Shown here: piece after piece, positions 54,785 through 63,339 of the stretch | Layout of the letters: the number at the start of each line of letters is the position of its first letter | How positions within the stretch are numbered: the stretch's first letter is position 1 | DNA from: CAWBYL01 sp963793025 | GTDB lineage: Bacteria; Actinomycetota; Acidimicrobiia; Acidimicrobiales; Acidimicrobilacustridaceae | DNA length: 64,000 nt | NCBI GenBank assembly: GCA_963793025.1 | Contig: CAWBYL010000002.1 | Location: 124,001-188,000 of the forward strand | Direction: 5' to 3' | Position numbers and translations under genes: made by a program | The notes under the pieces: generated by a model | Told to the model about the DNA's origin: nothing | What the model saw: the letters and a program-made list of their open reading frames with translations, nothing else | The model's database searches: none

Positions 54785-56206
54785 TCAGACGGTGGCGGCG
54801 AGGAGGGCGCGGACCTCGTCCTCGACCACGGTGCCGGCGAAGAACTCGGGGTTGGTGCCGGTGAAGAGGCGCACCACGTTGGCGAACATGAAGTCCCGGA
54901 ACTGGTCGGCATCGACGAACCCGTCGTCGAACAGCTCCCAGGCCTCGGGGAGGACGCCGGTGAAGTCGGGCACGTCCCAGTGGCCGATGTCGGAGGCGAA
55001 CATGGCCCGGAGGAGCGCGCCTCCCGGGTTGATCCGGGTGTCGAAGGCCATGGCGTTCATCGGGTCGTCGGCCTCGCAGCCGAAGAAGCACTGCTCGGTG
55101 AAGACGCGCACGATGTCGGAGACCGACCCGATGCCGCTGGGCGCCCACTCGTCGAGGGTGGCGGTGTCCTCGTCGGGGTCGGAGAGGAACCCGAGGGTCT
55201 CCTCGATCCGTCCCGACCGACTGGCGAACTCGGGGTCGGCGTAGCGCCCGAACAGCTCGTCCAGCCGACCGCGGTCGAGGTTGGCCGGGTCGTAGTGGGA
55301 GAGCGCCTCGAGGTTGCGCTTCTCGTAGTGGCCGACGATGTCGGACATGAGGTTGCACGCCCAGGCCACGCCGCCCTCCAGGAAGGCGAAGCGCAGATCG
55401 GGGAAGCGGGTCATCGCCCCGCCGAAGAAGAGCGATCGGCACACCGCCTCGGTCCCGGCGGCGAAGTTGCCGATGTGGTTGGCCACGTAGTTGGTGGGCG
55501 ACACGCGACTGCCGAACCCGATGCCGGTGGAGTGGAAGGTGGGGGAGACCCCGAGCTCCTGGCAGCGCTGCCAGAGCGGGTCGTAGTCGTGGGCGCTGTC
55601 CAGGCCGAGACCGTCGACCCAGCGGGCGGCCCGGTCACCGTCGTGGCCGGGGGCGGGGCGCAGCACCAGCCCTCCGAAGAGGAAGCCCCGCAGGCCGAGC
55701 TCACCGGTCGCGAACTCCAGCTCGGCGATGGCCTCCTGCGGGTCGTAGGTCGGGATGACACCGACCGGCATCAGGCGGTCGTTGTAGGGCCCGTAGGCGT
55801 CGGCGTAGTAGCGGTTGCACGCCCGGGCCAGCGCCCGGCGCAGCTCGTCGTCGTCGGTGGCCATGACCGACAGCCCGACGGTGGGGTAGAGCACCGCCAC
55901 GTCGATCCCGATCTCGTCGAGGCGCTCGTAGAGCAGACGGGGGAGCATGGCGGTGGCCCGGTCGAGGGTGTTGCGCGCCGGGATCCCCCACCAGCCGGTC
56001 CGGGACACGCCGTTGGCCCGACGGGCGTCGATGTCGAGCTGGCGGCGCACGGCCCCCGAGTTCGACATGGCCGCGAACCGATCGGCGACGGCGCCCCCCG
56101 CTTCGTCGGCCACGAGATCGCGGATGAGCGGGATGAACTCGACGATGTGGCCGTCGGCGTCGACGACGGGATGGTCGAGCTGTTGGCGGATGGTGCTGGC
56201 GTCCAC
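54785..56206 (-). CDS. Amidohydrolase-family protein (amidohydrolase 2)
   Basis: 473-residue TIM-barrel metal enzyme. VVDADGHIVE supplies the first metal motif near the N-terminus, FHSTGIGFG holds a further His, and FASDIGHWDVPDF carries the C-terminal Asp ligand. This PF04909 branch contains decarboxylases and hydrolases. GTG 56206 has a GGGGGA site; an ATG 13 codons upstream is possible. It follows glnE on the same strand by 82 bp. Confidence 0.82.
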   Translation of the reverse strand: MDASTIRQQLDHPVVDADGHIVEFIPLIRDLVADEAGGAVADRFAAMSNSGAVRRQLDIDARRANGVSRTGWWGIPARNTLDRATAMLPRLLYERLDEIGIDVAVLYPTVGLSVMATDDDELRRALARACNRYYADAYGPYNDRLMPVGVIPTYDPQEAIAELEFATGELGLRGFLFGGLVLRPAPGHDGDRAARWVDGLGLDSAHDYDPLWQRCQELGVSPTFHSTGIGFGSRVSPTNYVANHIGNFAAGTEAVCRSLFFGGAMTRFPDLRFAFLEGGVAWACNLMSDIVGHYEKRNLEALSHYDPANLDRGRLDELFGRYADPEFASRSGRIEETLGFLSDPDEDTATLDEWAPSGIGSVSDIVRVFTEQCFFGCEADDPMNAMAFDTRINPGGALLRAMFASDIGHWDVPDFTGVLPEAWELFDDGFVDADQFRDFMFANVVRLFTGTNPEFFAGTVVEDEVRALLAATV

Positions 56207-56288
56207 GTGGGTCCCCCGATCGGCGGTGGTGCGCGGGACCATCATGACCGGTGCCGCCGCCCGCGGCCCATCCGGTGGTCGGCCGTCG

Positions 56289-59015
56289 TCAGATCGGGCC
56301 GTCGAGCCCGTAGAACACCCGCTCGACGACGCGGCGGGCCCGCCGGGTGACCCGTCGGTAGTGGTCGCGCAGCTCGCGACCGCTCGTGTCGAGCGAACGG
56401 GCGAGCCAGAGCAGCTGCTCGGGCTGGCTGGGGAGCGAGTTCCCCGGAGCGCTGTTCACCAGGAACCAGCGGTTGCGGACCCGCTCGCAGAACTCGTAGG
56501 CCTCGCTGAGCACGTCGGCGTCGTCAGCGGCCAGCACGTCGCTGGCGGCGAGAGCCCGGAGGGCGTCGAGGGTGCCGGTCGAGCGGACCCCGTACTGGAG
56601 TTGGAGCATCTGGGCGGTGAACTCGATGTCGGAGAGCGAGCCGCGACCGAGCTTCAGGTGGAAGTCCGGGTCCTCGCCCGACGGGATCCTCTCGGACTCG
56701 ATGCGGGCCTTCATCCGGCGGATGTCGAGCACGGCGTCACCGTCCAGCCCGCGGCCCCACACGTACGGCTCGAGCGTGTCGAGCAGTTCGGCCCCGAGGG
56801 CCTCGTCGCCGGCCACCACCCGCGCCCGGGTCATGGCCTGGCGCTCCCAGGTGAGGGCGTACTCGCGCCAGTAGGCATCGAAGGACTGCACCGTGCGGGA
56901 GAGCGGGCCGTTCTTCCCCTCGGGCCGCAGGTTGGCGTCGACCTCGTAGATGCGTTCGGCCGGGGTGGCTCCCCCGACGAACCGGGTCAGGGCGGTGGCG
57001 ACCCGGCGGGCCTCCGTCGTGGCGTCGGGTCCGCCGCCGTGGACGAAGATCACGTCGATGTCGCTGCCGTAGGCCAGCTCCGCTCCTCCCAGCCGACCCA
57101 GGCCGATGACAGCGAACGGGATGGTCGGTTCGGCCGCGGTCAGTGCGGCGTCGAGGGTCGCCTCGGCCAGGACGGTGAGGTCCGAGCCCACCTGGCCCAC
57201 CGAGGCCTGGCCCTGGACGTCACGGGCGGCGACCCCGAGCAGGTTGCGCTGTTGCCACCGGCGCAGGGTGAGCTGGCGTTCGCTGCCCCCGGTGCGCATG
57301 GTGACGGTCGCCTCGGCGCTGGCGACCAACGCCGCGCGGTCGCGCATCACGAGACGGCCGGCGTCGGGCAGCCGAGCCACCAGATCGGGGTTGTGGGTGA
57401 GGATGTCGCCGAGCAGGCGGCTCGTCCCGAGCAGGCAGCACAGGGCCTGGGCGGCGTCGGGGGAGTCGCGGAAGGTGACCACCAGCGGGCGGGAGCGCTC
57501 CGAGCCGCTGAGGACGTTGCGCAGCACGAGCAGCCCGAGGTCGGGGTCGGGGGACTGGGACAGCCAGTCGAGCAGGAGTGGCAGGAGCTGCTGCATGAGC
57601 CGGCTGGACCGGTTCAGCCCACGCGTGAGCTCCTTGACCGCAGCCTGGGTCCGCCGGGCGTCGACGAAGCCGAATGCGGTCAGGCGGGTGGCCGCCGCTT
57701 CGGGACTGATGGCGGCGTCAGCCGCGTCGGCGGTGGCGTAGGCCTCGAGCAGCGGTCGGAAGTACACGCGCTCGTGGATGCCCCGCACGGTGGCCTGGGC
57801 CCGACGGAGGTGGCGGACGAGGATCTCGCCGGCCGAGCCCGTGGCGTCGTCGCGGTGGCCCATGACACGAGCCAGGCGATCCACCGCGACCGGATCGACG
57901 GGCAGGGTGTGGACCTGTTGCTCGTCGACCAGCTGGAGGCGGTGCTCGACGGTCCGGAGCAGCCGGTACGCGTCAGCGAGGTGCTCGGCGTCCTCGGTGT
58001 CGACGTAGCCGGCGGTGGCCAGCTCGGCGAGCATCGACAGGGTGGTCGGGCCCCGGAGCTCGGGATCGAGGTGGCCGTGGACGAGCTGGAGCAGCTGCAC
58101 GGTGAACTCGATGTCGCGGATCCCCCCCGGTCCCCGCTTGAGCTCCCGACCCTCCAGGCCCTTGCGGGACACCTCCGCCTCGGCCCGCGACTTCATCGTG
58201 CGCAGCGAGCGGAGGGCGTCGGAGTCGAACGGCTGGTTCCACAGCCACCGCTGGGCAGCCTCGAGCCAGCGGTCCCCGAGGCGGAGATGGCCGGCGACAG
58301 GTCGGGCCTTCAGGAGGGCCTGGAACTCCCAGGGCTCGGCCCATCGCGACCAGTAGGCCTCGTAGGAGTCGAGGGTGCGCACGAGCGGCCCGTCACGCCC
58401 TTCCGGGCGCAGGTTGGCGTCGACCCGGAAGCACCGCCGGGCGATCTCCATCACGGCACGAGCCCGTCGATCGAGGCGTCCGGGCGGTCCCTCGCCCACG
58501 AACATGACGTCGATGTCGCTCGAGTAGTTGAGCTCGGCGCCGCCGAGCTTGCCCATGCCGAGCACGCTCAGCGCGATGTCGTCGCCGTCGGGGTCGGCGG
58601 CCTCGGCCAGGGCGCAGGCCGAGGCGAGCACCTGTCGTCCGAGGCCGGCGAGGTCGGCCGCCACCGCCTCGAGGGGATCCCGTCCGGACAGATCCCGGGC
58701 GGCGATGCGGAGGAACTCGAGGTCCCGCCACGCCGACAGCTCCTCGGGAGACCCGTCGGTGACCGGCGGGCGATCGTCGAGGTGGGCGAGCACGGCGACG
58801 GCCGCGTCGGGTCGGGCGTCCACCACCCGGGTGAGTGATCGGCTGGCGGCGAGGACGGCCACCATGCGGTCTGCCAGCTCGGCGTCGCTCGCCACGGCGG
58901 CGATCACCTCGGGCGCGGCGTCGGCCAGGTTGTCCACCGCGGTGCGGACCGCCACGGGGGCCGCGCTGCGGTCGACGAGCGATGCGAGGGCGGGTGGCAA
59001 ACCGGCGGTCGTCAC
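56289..59015 (-). CDS. glnE: Bifunctional glutamine synthetase adenylyltransferase/deadenylase
   Basis: 908-residue enzyme that adds or removes AMP on dodecameric glutamine synthetase. Two nucleotidyltransferase domains are present, with GMGKLGGAELNYSSDIDVMF in the N-terminal half and GLGRLGGAELAYGSDIDVIF in the C-terminal half, both with the G-S/D-x-D catalytic pair, plus two GlnD-PII-ATase-type helical domains. Length is close to E. coli GlnE (946). GTG 59015 is preceded by TAGCCT at leaderless distance. It is divergent from nadE with a 44-bp gap. Confidence 0.95.
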   Translation of the reverse strand: MTTAGLPPALASLVDRSAAPVAVRTAVDNLADAAPEVIAAVASDAELADRMVAVLAASRSLTRVVDARPDAAVAVLAHLDDRPPVTDGSPEELSAWRDLEFLRIAARDLSGRDPLEAVAADLAGLGRQVLASACALAEAADPDGDDIALSVLGMGKLGGAELNYSSDIDVMFVGEGPPGRLDRRARAVMEIARRCFRVDANLRPEGRDGPLVRTLDSYEAYWSRWAEPWEFQALLKARPVAGHLRLGDRWLEAAQRWLWNQPFDSDALRSLRTMKSRAEAEVSRKGLEGRELKRGPGGIRDIEFTVQLLQLVHGHLDPELRGPTTLSMLAELATAGYVDTEDAEHLADAYRLLRTVEHRLQLVDEQQVHTLPVDPVAVDRLARVMGHRDDATGSAGEILVRHLRRAQATVRGIHERVYFRPLLEAYATADAADAAISPEAAATRLTAFGFVDARRTQAAVKELTRGLNRSSRLMQQLLPLLLDWLSQSPDPDLGLLVLRNVLSGSERSRPLVVTFRDSPDAAQALCCLLGTSRLLGDILTHNPDLVARLPDAGRLVMRDRAALVASAEATVTMRTGGSERQLTLRRWQQRNLLGVAARDVQGQASVGQVGSDLTVLAEATLDAALTAAEPTIPFAVIGLGRLGGAELAYGSDIDVIFVHGGGPDATTEARRVATALTRFVGGATPAERIYEVDANLRPEGKNGPLSRTVQSFDAYWREYALTWERQAMTRARVVAGDEALGAELLDTLEPYVWGRGLDGDAVLDIRRMKARIESERIPSGEDPDFHLKLGRGSLSDIEFTAQMLQLQYGVRSTGTLDALRALAASDVLAADDADVLSEAYEFCERVRNRWFLVNSAPGNSLPSQPEQLLWLARSLDTSGRELRDHYRRVTRRARRVVERVFYGLDGPI

Positions 59016-59059
59016 GTCCGGAGGCTATTCAACGCTCCGCGTCCTCGTATTCTGCGGTC
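59016..59059. promoter_or_regulatory. Divergent leaderless promoters of glnE and nadE
   Basis: Minus strand: TAGCCT (59027-59022), 6 nt, then glnE GTG 59015. Plus strand: TATTCT (59048-59053), 6 nt, then nadE ATG 59060. Both fit TANNNT placed for leaderless initiation. The -10 boxes are 20 bp apart, so the -35 region of each overlaps the other promoter and the two could compete. Confidence 0.6.
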
Positions 59060-60811
59060 ATGCCGACCCTGCGCGTGGCGCTCGCCCAGATGAACCCGGT
59101 GGTGGGCGACCTCCGGGGCAACGTCGAGCGCATCGTCGCCGCCATGGCCGATGCCGAGAGCCAGCGATGCGACCTCCTGGCCGTGCCCGAGCTCGCCATC
59201 ACGGGCTACCCACCCGAGGATCTGCTGTTGCGGCCGAGCTTCGTTCGAGACGGAGTGGCCGCCCTGCGCGAGGTCGTGTCCCGATCGGGTCGTTGCGTCA
59301 CCGTGGTCGGGTACGTGGACACGGTCTCGCATCTTCCGACGGAAGCGCCCCCGGAGGAGGGGGAGGGCGAGGAGACCGGTGCCGAGCCCCCGGTGCTCCC
59401 GCCGGTGATCTTCAACGCCGCCGCCGTGTGTGCCGGCGGCGAGCTCCTCGGCAGCTATCGCAAGCGTCGGCTCCCCAACTACTCGGTCTTCGACGAGCAG
59501 CGGTACTTCGCTCCCGGGGCCGACCCGATGGAGCTGTTCCGGGTGAACGGTGTGCCGGTCGGGATCTCCATCTGCGAGGACGCCTGGACGAGCGACGGGC
59601 CCATCGCCGAGCTCGGTCGGGGTGGCGCCGCGCTCGTGGTCAACATCAACGCCTCTCCCTACAACGCCGACAAGGCGCGCTCCCGAGAAGCGGTGGTCCG
59701 GGCTCGGGCCCGCGAGTCGGGCGTGGCCCTCGCCTACGTCAACCAGGTCGGCGGGCAGGACGAGTTGATCTTCGACGGTGACTCGATGGTCGTCACCGCT
59801 GATGGCGAGGTCCTGGCTCGGGCTCCGCAGTTCGTCGAGGGGCTCTTCGTCGTCGACGTCCCGGTTCCCGCCGACCGACCGATCGGCCTGACCGTGGTCG
59901 ACGCCGGTGCCGGTCCGACGAGACGGTCGCCGATCTCCCCGATGGGGGTGGCGGCGGGCCTGTCCGAAGAGGAGGAGGTCTGGGGCGCGATCGTGCTGGG
60001 CACCCGGGACTTCGTGCGCAAGAACGGGTTCCGTGACGTCGTGCTCGGGCTCTCCGGGGGCATCGACTCCGCCCTGGTCGCGGCGGTGGCCGCCGAGGCC
60101 CTCGGCCCCGAGCACGTGCACGGCGTCCTCCTCCCGTCGCGCTACTCGAGCGACCACTCCGTCACCGACGCCGAGGACCTGGCCCGCAACCTCGGCATCG
60201 AGTTCCGGACGATCCCCATCGAACCGGCGCACGCGGCGCTGGTCGACATGCTGGCTCCGTCGTTCGGGACGACCCTTCCCGGGCTCACCGAGGAGAACAT
60301 GCAGAGCCGCATCCGAGCGGTGCTGCTCATGGCCCTCTCGAACGGCCTCGGATGGCTCCTGTTGAACACGAGCAACAAGAGCGAGTCGTCGGTGGGCTAC
60401 TCCACGCTCTACGGCGACTCGGCCGGTGGCTACGCCGTCATCAAGGACGTCTCGAAGCTGCTCGTGTACCGCCTGTGCCGCCACCGCAACCTCACCGCGG
60501 GTCGCGAGATCATCCCCGAGACCGTGCTGCTCAAGCCCCCGTCGGCCGAACTGCGCCCGGACCAGCGCGACGACCAGAGCCTGCCCCCCTACGAGGAGCT
60601 GGATCCCATCCTGGCCATGTACGTCGAGGGTGATCTCGCCGCCGAGGACATCGTCGCCGCCGGATTCGACGAGGACGTCGTCGACCGCATCATCGGCCTG
60701 GTCGACCTGGCCGAGTACAAGCGCCGGCAGGCGCCACCCGGTCCCAGGGTCACGGCCAAGGGCTTCGGCAAGGACCGCCGCCTGCCCATCGTCAACCGCT
60801 ACCGCCGTTGA
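59060..60811 (+). CDS. nadE: Glutamine-dependent NAD(+) synthetase
   Basis: 583 residues with two domains. The N-terminal nitrilase-type glutaminase (1 to about 280) has the triad E44, K135 and C172 (ISICEDAWT) that releases ammonia from glutamine. The C-terminal synthetase has the ATP pyrophosphatase loop SGGIDS at 332-337 and NTSNKSESSVGY. It converts nicotinate adenine dinucleotide to NAD. ATG 59060 lies 6 nt after TATTCT. Residues about 93-115 are an acidic insert (PPEEGEGEETGAEPP). Shares a control region with glnE. Confidence 0.95.
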   Translation: MPTLRVALAQMNPVVGDLRGNVERIVAAMADAESQRCDLLAVPELAITGYPPEDLLLRPSFVRDGVAALREVVSRSGRCVTVVGYVDTVSHLPTEAPPEEGEGEETGAEPPVLPPVIFNAAAVCAGGELLGSYRKRRLPNYSVFDEQRYFAPGADPMELFRVNGVPVGISICEDAWTSDGPIAELGRGGAALVVNINASPYNADKARSREAVVRARARESGVALAYVNQVGGQDELIFDGDSMVVTADGEVLARAPQFVEGLFVVDVPVPADRPIGLTVVDAGAGPTRRSPISPMGVAAGLSEEEEVWGAIVLGTRDFVRKNGFRDVVLGLSGGIDSALVAAVAAEALGPEHVHGVLLPSRYSSDHSVTDAEDLARNLGIEFRTIPIEPAHAALVDMLAPSFGTTLPGLTEENMQSRIRAVLLMALSNGLGWLLLNTSNKSESSVGYSTLYGDSAGGYAVIKDVSKLLVYRLCRHRNLTAGREIIPETVLLKPPSAELRPDQRDDQSLPPYEELDPILAMYVEGDLAAEDIVAAGFDEDVVDRIIGLVDLAEYKRRQAPPGPRVTAKGFGKDRRLPIVNRYRR

Positions 60812-60819
60812 CCGGTTGG

Positions 60820-60876
60820 TACCCTCGCCCGGTGCTCGCATCCCGCCCCATCGGCCCCATGAGCCGCCCCCGATGA
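60820..60876 (+). promoter_or_regulatory. Putative leaderless promoter with a 14-codon mini-ORF
   Basis: TACCCT (60820-60825), 6 nt, then GTG 60832 opens a 14-codon ORF (VLASRPIGPMSRPR). Its TGA (60874-60876) overlaps ATG 60873 of the next gene. Same layout as at 16472-16505. The mini-ORF may couple translation to the hypothetical gene. Confidence 0.4.
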
Positions 60877-61520
60877 CCCGGACCGGTGGCGGCCCGGTCG
60901 CCGGGGCGCCCTGGTCGGCCCGAGCGCCGGAGGGCGCCACCTCGGCCCATGGGGTGGCTGCTCGACTGGGGGCCTACTGCTGGGTGGACCAGCAGCTGTT
61001 CGCCGTCCTCGGGAGCTGGGTGGCCGACATCGGCGAACCCGACGCCAAGGCGATGGTGGCCGAGCACGGCGAGCACGCGGCGTGGCGAGCGCAGCGGTGG
61101 TTCGAACTGCTCCCGACGGCCCCGCCCGGCGCCCAGGCGCTGGTGACGGCCCCGCCCGGGCTGGCCGAGGTGATGTCCGAGCTGCCCGGCACCGTCGGCG
61201 GGCCCGATCGCACCGCGGCCAAGCTCCTGGTGGCCTACCGCGTCCTGCTCCCGAGACTGGCCACCGCCCTGCGAGCCCATCTCGACTGGTCGCCGGCGAT
61301 CTCGGAAGGGGCCGTGCGCCGCCTGCTCGAGATCTCCCTGGCCGACGTGCTCGCCGACGCGGTCGCCGGCGCCCGCCTCCTCGAGGTCCTCACCGACGCC
61401 CCGAACGCCCTCGGTGAGGGCCATTCGGCCGCGGCGCGCGTCGATCTCCAGATCGCCTCCGCCGGCGGGATCCTCGGCCCCGGGAGCGTCGGTGTTCGCG
61501 TCTCGGGTGGGGCCCCTTGA
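60873..61520 (+). CDS. Hypothetical protein, 215 aa
   Basis: Mostly alpha-helical soluble protein. WVDQQLFAVLGSWVADIGEP, HAAWRAQRWFELLPT and LLVAYRVLLPRLATALRAHL resemble bundle proteins such as ferritin-like folds, but I see no metal motif. The last 30 residues are Gly-rich. ATG 60873 overlaps the stop of the mini-ORF. It lies between nadE and an RpoD-like sigma-factor gene. Family not recognised. Confidence 0.65.
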   Translation: MTRTGGGPVAGAPWSARAPEGATSAHGVAARLGAYCWVDQQLFAVLGSWVADIGEPDAKAMVAEHGEHAAWRAQRWFELLPTAPPGAQALVTAPPGLAEVMSELPGTVGGPDRTAAKLLVAYRVLLPRLATALRAHLDWSPAISEGAVRRLLEISLADVLADAVAGARLLEVLTDAPNALGEGHSAAARVDLQIASAGGILGPGSVGVRVSGGAP

Positions 61521-61529
61521 CCGGGCCGG

Positions 61530-61535
61530 TATCCT
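61530..61535 (+). promoter_or_regulatory. Possible -10 box of the RpoD-like gene
   Basis: TATCCT lies about 95 nt before the TTG start, in a context (GGTATCCTCGC) nearly identical to GGTACCCTCGC at 60818-60828. No matching -35 at normal spacing; TTGACC at 61517 is only 7 bp away. Confidence 0.3.
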
Positions 61536-61629
61536 CGCAAGAGTCCCATCCCGTCGGCGGGGACCCTGTGTAGCCACGATCCGTGGCCGCCGGCGTCGCT
61601 GCTTCCCAGCTTCCACAACGAGGTGCGTC

Positions 61630-62565
61630 TTGCCCAAGGAGCGTGTCGAACGCGACGAGGAAGATCTCGTTCGCCTCTACCTCACCGACATCGGGCAGTA
61701 CCCGTTGCTCACGAAGGACGACGAGGTCCGCCTCGCCCAGGCCATCGAGGGCGGTGCCGCGGCCCGTGTCGATCTCGACGCCGCCGTCGACCTCACCCCG
61801 GCCCGCAAGCGTGAGCTGCGGCGTGCGGTACGCCAGGGAGAGGACGCCGAGCGCACGTTCGTGCAGTCGAACCTCCGCCTCGTGGTCTCCATCGCCAAGA
61901 AGTACCAGGCCTCGGGCCTGCCCCTCCTCGACCTGATCCAGGAAGGCAACCTGGGCCTGATGCACGCCGTCGAGAAGTTCGACTGGCGCAAGGGCTTCAA
62001 GTTCTCGACCTACGCCACCTGGTGGATCCGCCAGGCCATCACCCGCGGCATCGCCAACACCGGCCGCACCATCCGGCTGCCCGTCCACGCCGGCGACACC
62101 CTCGCCCGTCTGCAGAAGGCCCGGGCCCGCCTGGAGCTGAAGCTGGGCCGCCCGGCGACCCTGTCGGAGCTCTCCGCCGAGGTGGAGATGCCCGAGGACA
62201 AGGTCACCGAGGCCCTGCGGTTCGCGGCCGAGCCGCTGTCGCTCTCCGAGCCCCTCCGCGAAGACGGCGACGCCGAGCTCGGCGACGTGGTCGAGGACCG
62301 GTCGGCGGAGTCGCCGTTCGAGGTCGCCGCCACCGCGCTGCTGCCCGAGGAGATCGCTCGCCTCCTCTCCCCGCTCGACGAGCGCGAGCGCGAGATCCTG
62401 AAGCTGCGCTTCGGGCTCGACCGCGGTGAGCCCCGCACGCTGGAAGAGGTGGGAGAGCACTTCAACCTCACCCGTGAGCGCATCCGTCAGATCGAGGCCC
62501 GGGCCATGTCGAAGCTCCGGCACCCGAGCAGCGACACCGGCGCTCGCGACCTCCTCGCCGTCTGA
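61630..62565 (+). CDS. RpoD-like (group 1/2) sigma-70 factor
   Basis: 311 residues. Region 1.2 (RLYLTDIGQYPLLTKDDEVRL) is followed by region 2 (NLRLVVSIAKKYQ, DLIQEGNLGLMHAVEKFDW, YATWWIRQAITRGIA), region 3, and region 4 (LDEREREILKLRFGL, TLEEVGEHFNLTRERIRQIE). Region 1.1 is absent. The TTG start at 61630 follows a GAGG site; no ATG or GTG gives a better start. Length and motifs fit HrdB/SigB-type group 1 or 2 factors, so it may be a housekeeping or stationary-phase sigma factor. Confidence 0.88.
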   Translation: MPKERVERDEEDLVRLYLTDIGQYPLLTKDDEVRLAQAIEGGAAARVDLDAAVDLTPARKRELRRAVRQGEDAERTFVQSNLRLVVSIAKKYQASGLPLLDLIQEGNLGLMHAVEKFDWRKGFKFSTYATWWIRQAITRGIANTGRTIRLPVHAGDTLARLQKARARLELKLGRPATLSELSAEVEMPEDKVTEALRFAAEPLSLSEPLREDGDAELGDVVEDRSAESPFEVAATALLPEEIARLLSPLDEREREILKLRFGLDRGEPRTLEEVGEHFNLTRERIRQIEARAMSKLRHPSSDTGARDLLAV

Positions 62566-62593
62566 CCCTGCCGAGGCTCGCTCCCCCACGGCG

Positions 62594-63229
62594 ATGAGCG
62601 GGACCATCGACGAAGCAGACGACAAGACCCCCGAGGACGAGGCCCCCGGAGGCCCTCCTCCACCGTCAGTGACCCCCGGCTCGGCCCCACCTCCGCCGCC
62701 CGGAGCGGCGCGGCCCACGTGGAGCCGGCGCGGTTGCCTGCTCGTCGCCACCTCGGCGGCCGCCCTGGCTGTGATCGCCCTGGTCGTCGTCGTCGTGGCC
62801 CTGGTGCTCGGCGGGACCTGGCTGGGCACCAAGGTCGACGACCTGGCCCGTGAGCGTCAGAAGATCGTCGACGAGACGGGCATTCGCACCTCGAGCACCG
62901 ATGTCGACCATCCCCCTCAGCGCGACATACGACTCGGCGCCTGCGAGGTCGACGGCAGCGGTGGCATCCGGGCCTCGGGCACGATCACCAACTGGACCGA
63001 CACCCCAGGGGACTACCGGGTCGCTCTCAGGTTCCGCGACGGCGGGGCCGGCACCCAGGGGGCGGAGCTCGGTTCGACGGTGATCACCGTCGAGGCTGTC
63101 GAGTCCCACCTCACCACCAACTGGTCGGCGTCGATACCGGTTCCGCCCTCTGGCGACTTCACCTGCCGGATCGTGACGATCGACCGGTGGGTCACCGGCA
63201 CGGACGCCCCCGGCGCCGGCGGGTCCTGA
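62594..63229 (+). CDS. Membrane protein with Pro-rich N-terminus and FxLyCD-like outer domain
   Basis: 211 residues. An acidic/Pro-rich cytoplasmic N-terminus (about 1-45) precedes one transmembrane helix (LALVVVVVALVLGGTWLG region, about 55-78). The outer domain (about 90-200) includes ACEVDGSGGIRASGTITNWT, YRVALRF and a second Cys in FTCRIVTI; the pattern resembles FxLyCD/DUF-type Ig-like domains. It starts 29 nt after the sigma gene. Function unknown. Confidence 0.6.
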   Translation: MSGTIDEADDKTPEDEAPGGPPPPSVTPGSAPPPPPGAARPTWSRRGCLLVATSAAALAVIALVVVVVALVLGGTWLGTKVDDLARERQKIVDETGIRTSSTDVDHPPQRDIRLGACEVDGSGGIRASGTITNWTDTPGDYRVALRFRDGGAGTQGAELGSTVITVEAVESHLTTNWSASIPVPPSGDFTCRIVTIDRWVTGTDAPGAGGS

Positions 63230-63339
63230 CGCCAATCGGCCCATGGGTCGTTGGGCCCTGGGCCGTCGGGCCCTGAGCCGTTCGGACCGAACTTCGCTCC
63301 CGGGGCCGATGGGCGTGAAGGTCGGGGCGCGGCGCGCCG

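Noticed and set aside
55947..58838. 963-codon frame antisense to glnE
   Set aside because: Shadow of glnE; sequence composition is an inverse reading of Asp/Leu/Arg codons with no motif.
61517..61535. TTGACC ... TATCCT as a complete promoter for the RpoD-like gene
   Set aside because: The spacing is 7 bp, too short for a sigma-70 promoter; only the -10 part is retained at low confidence.
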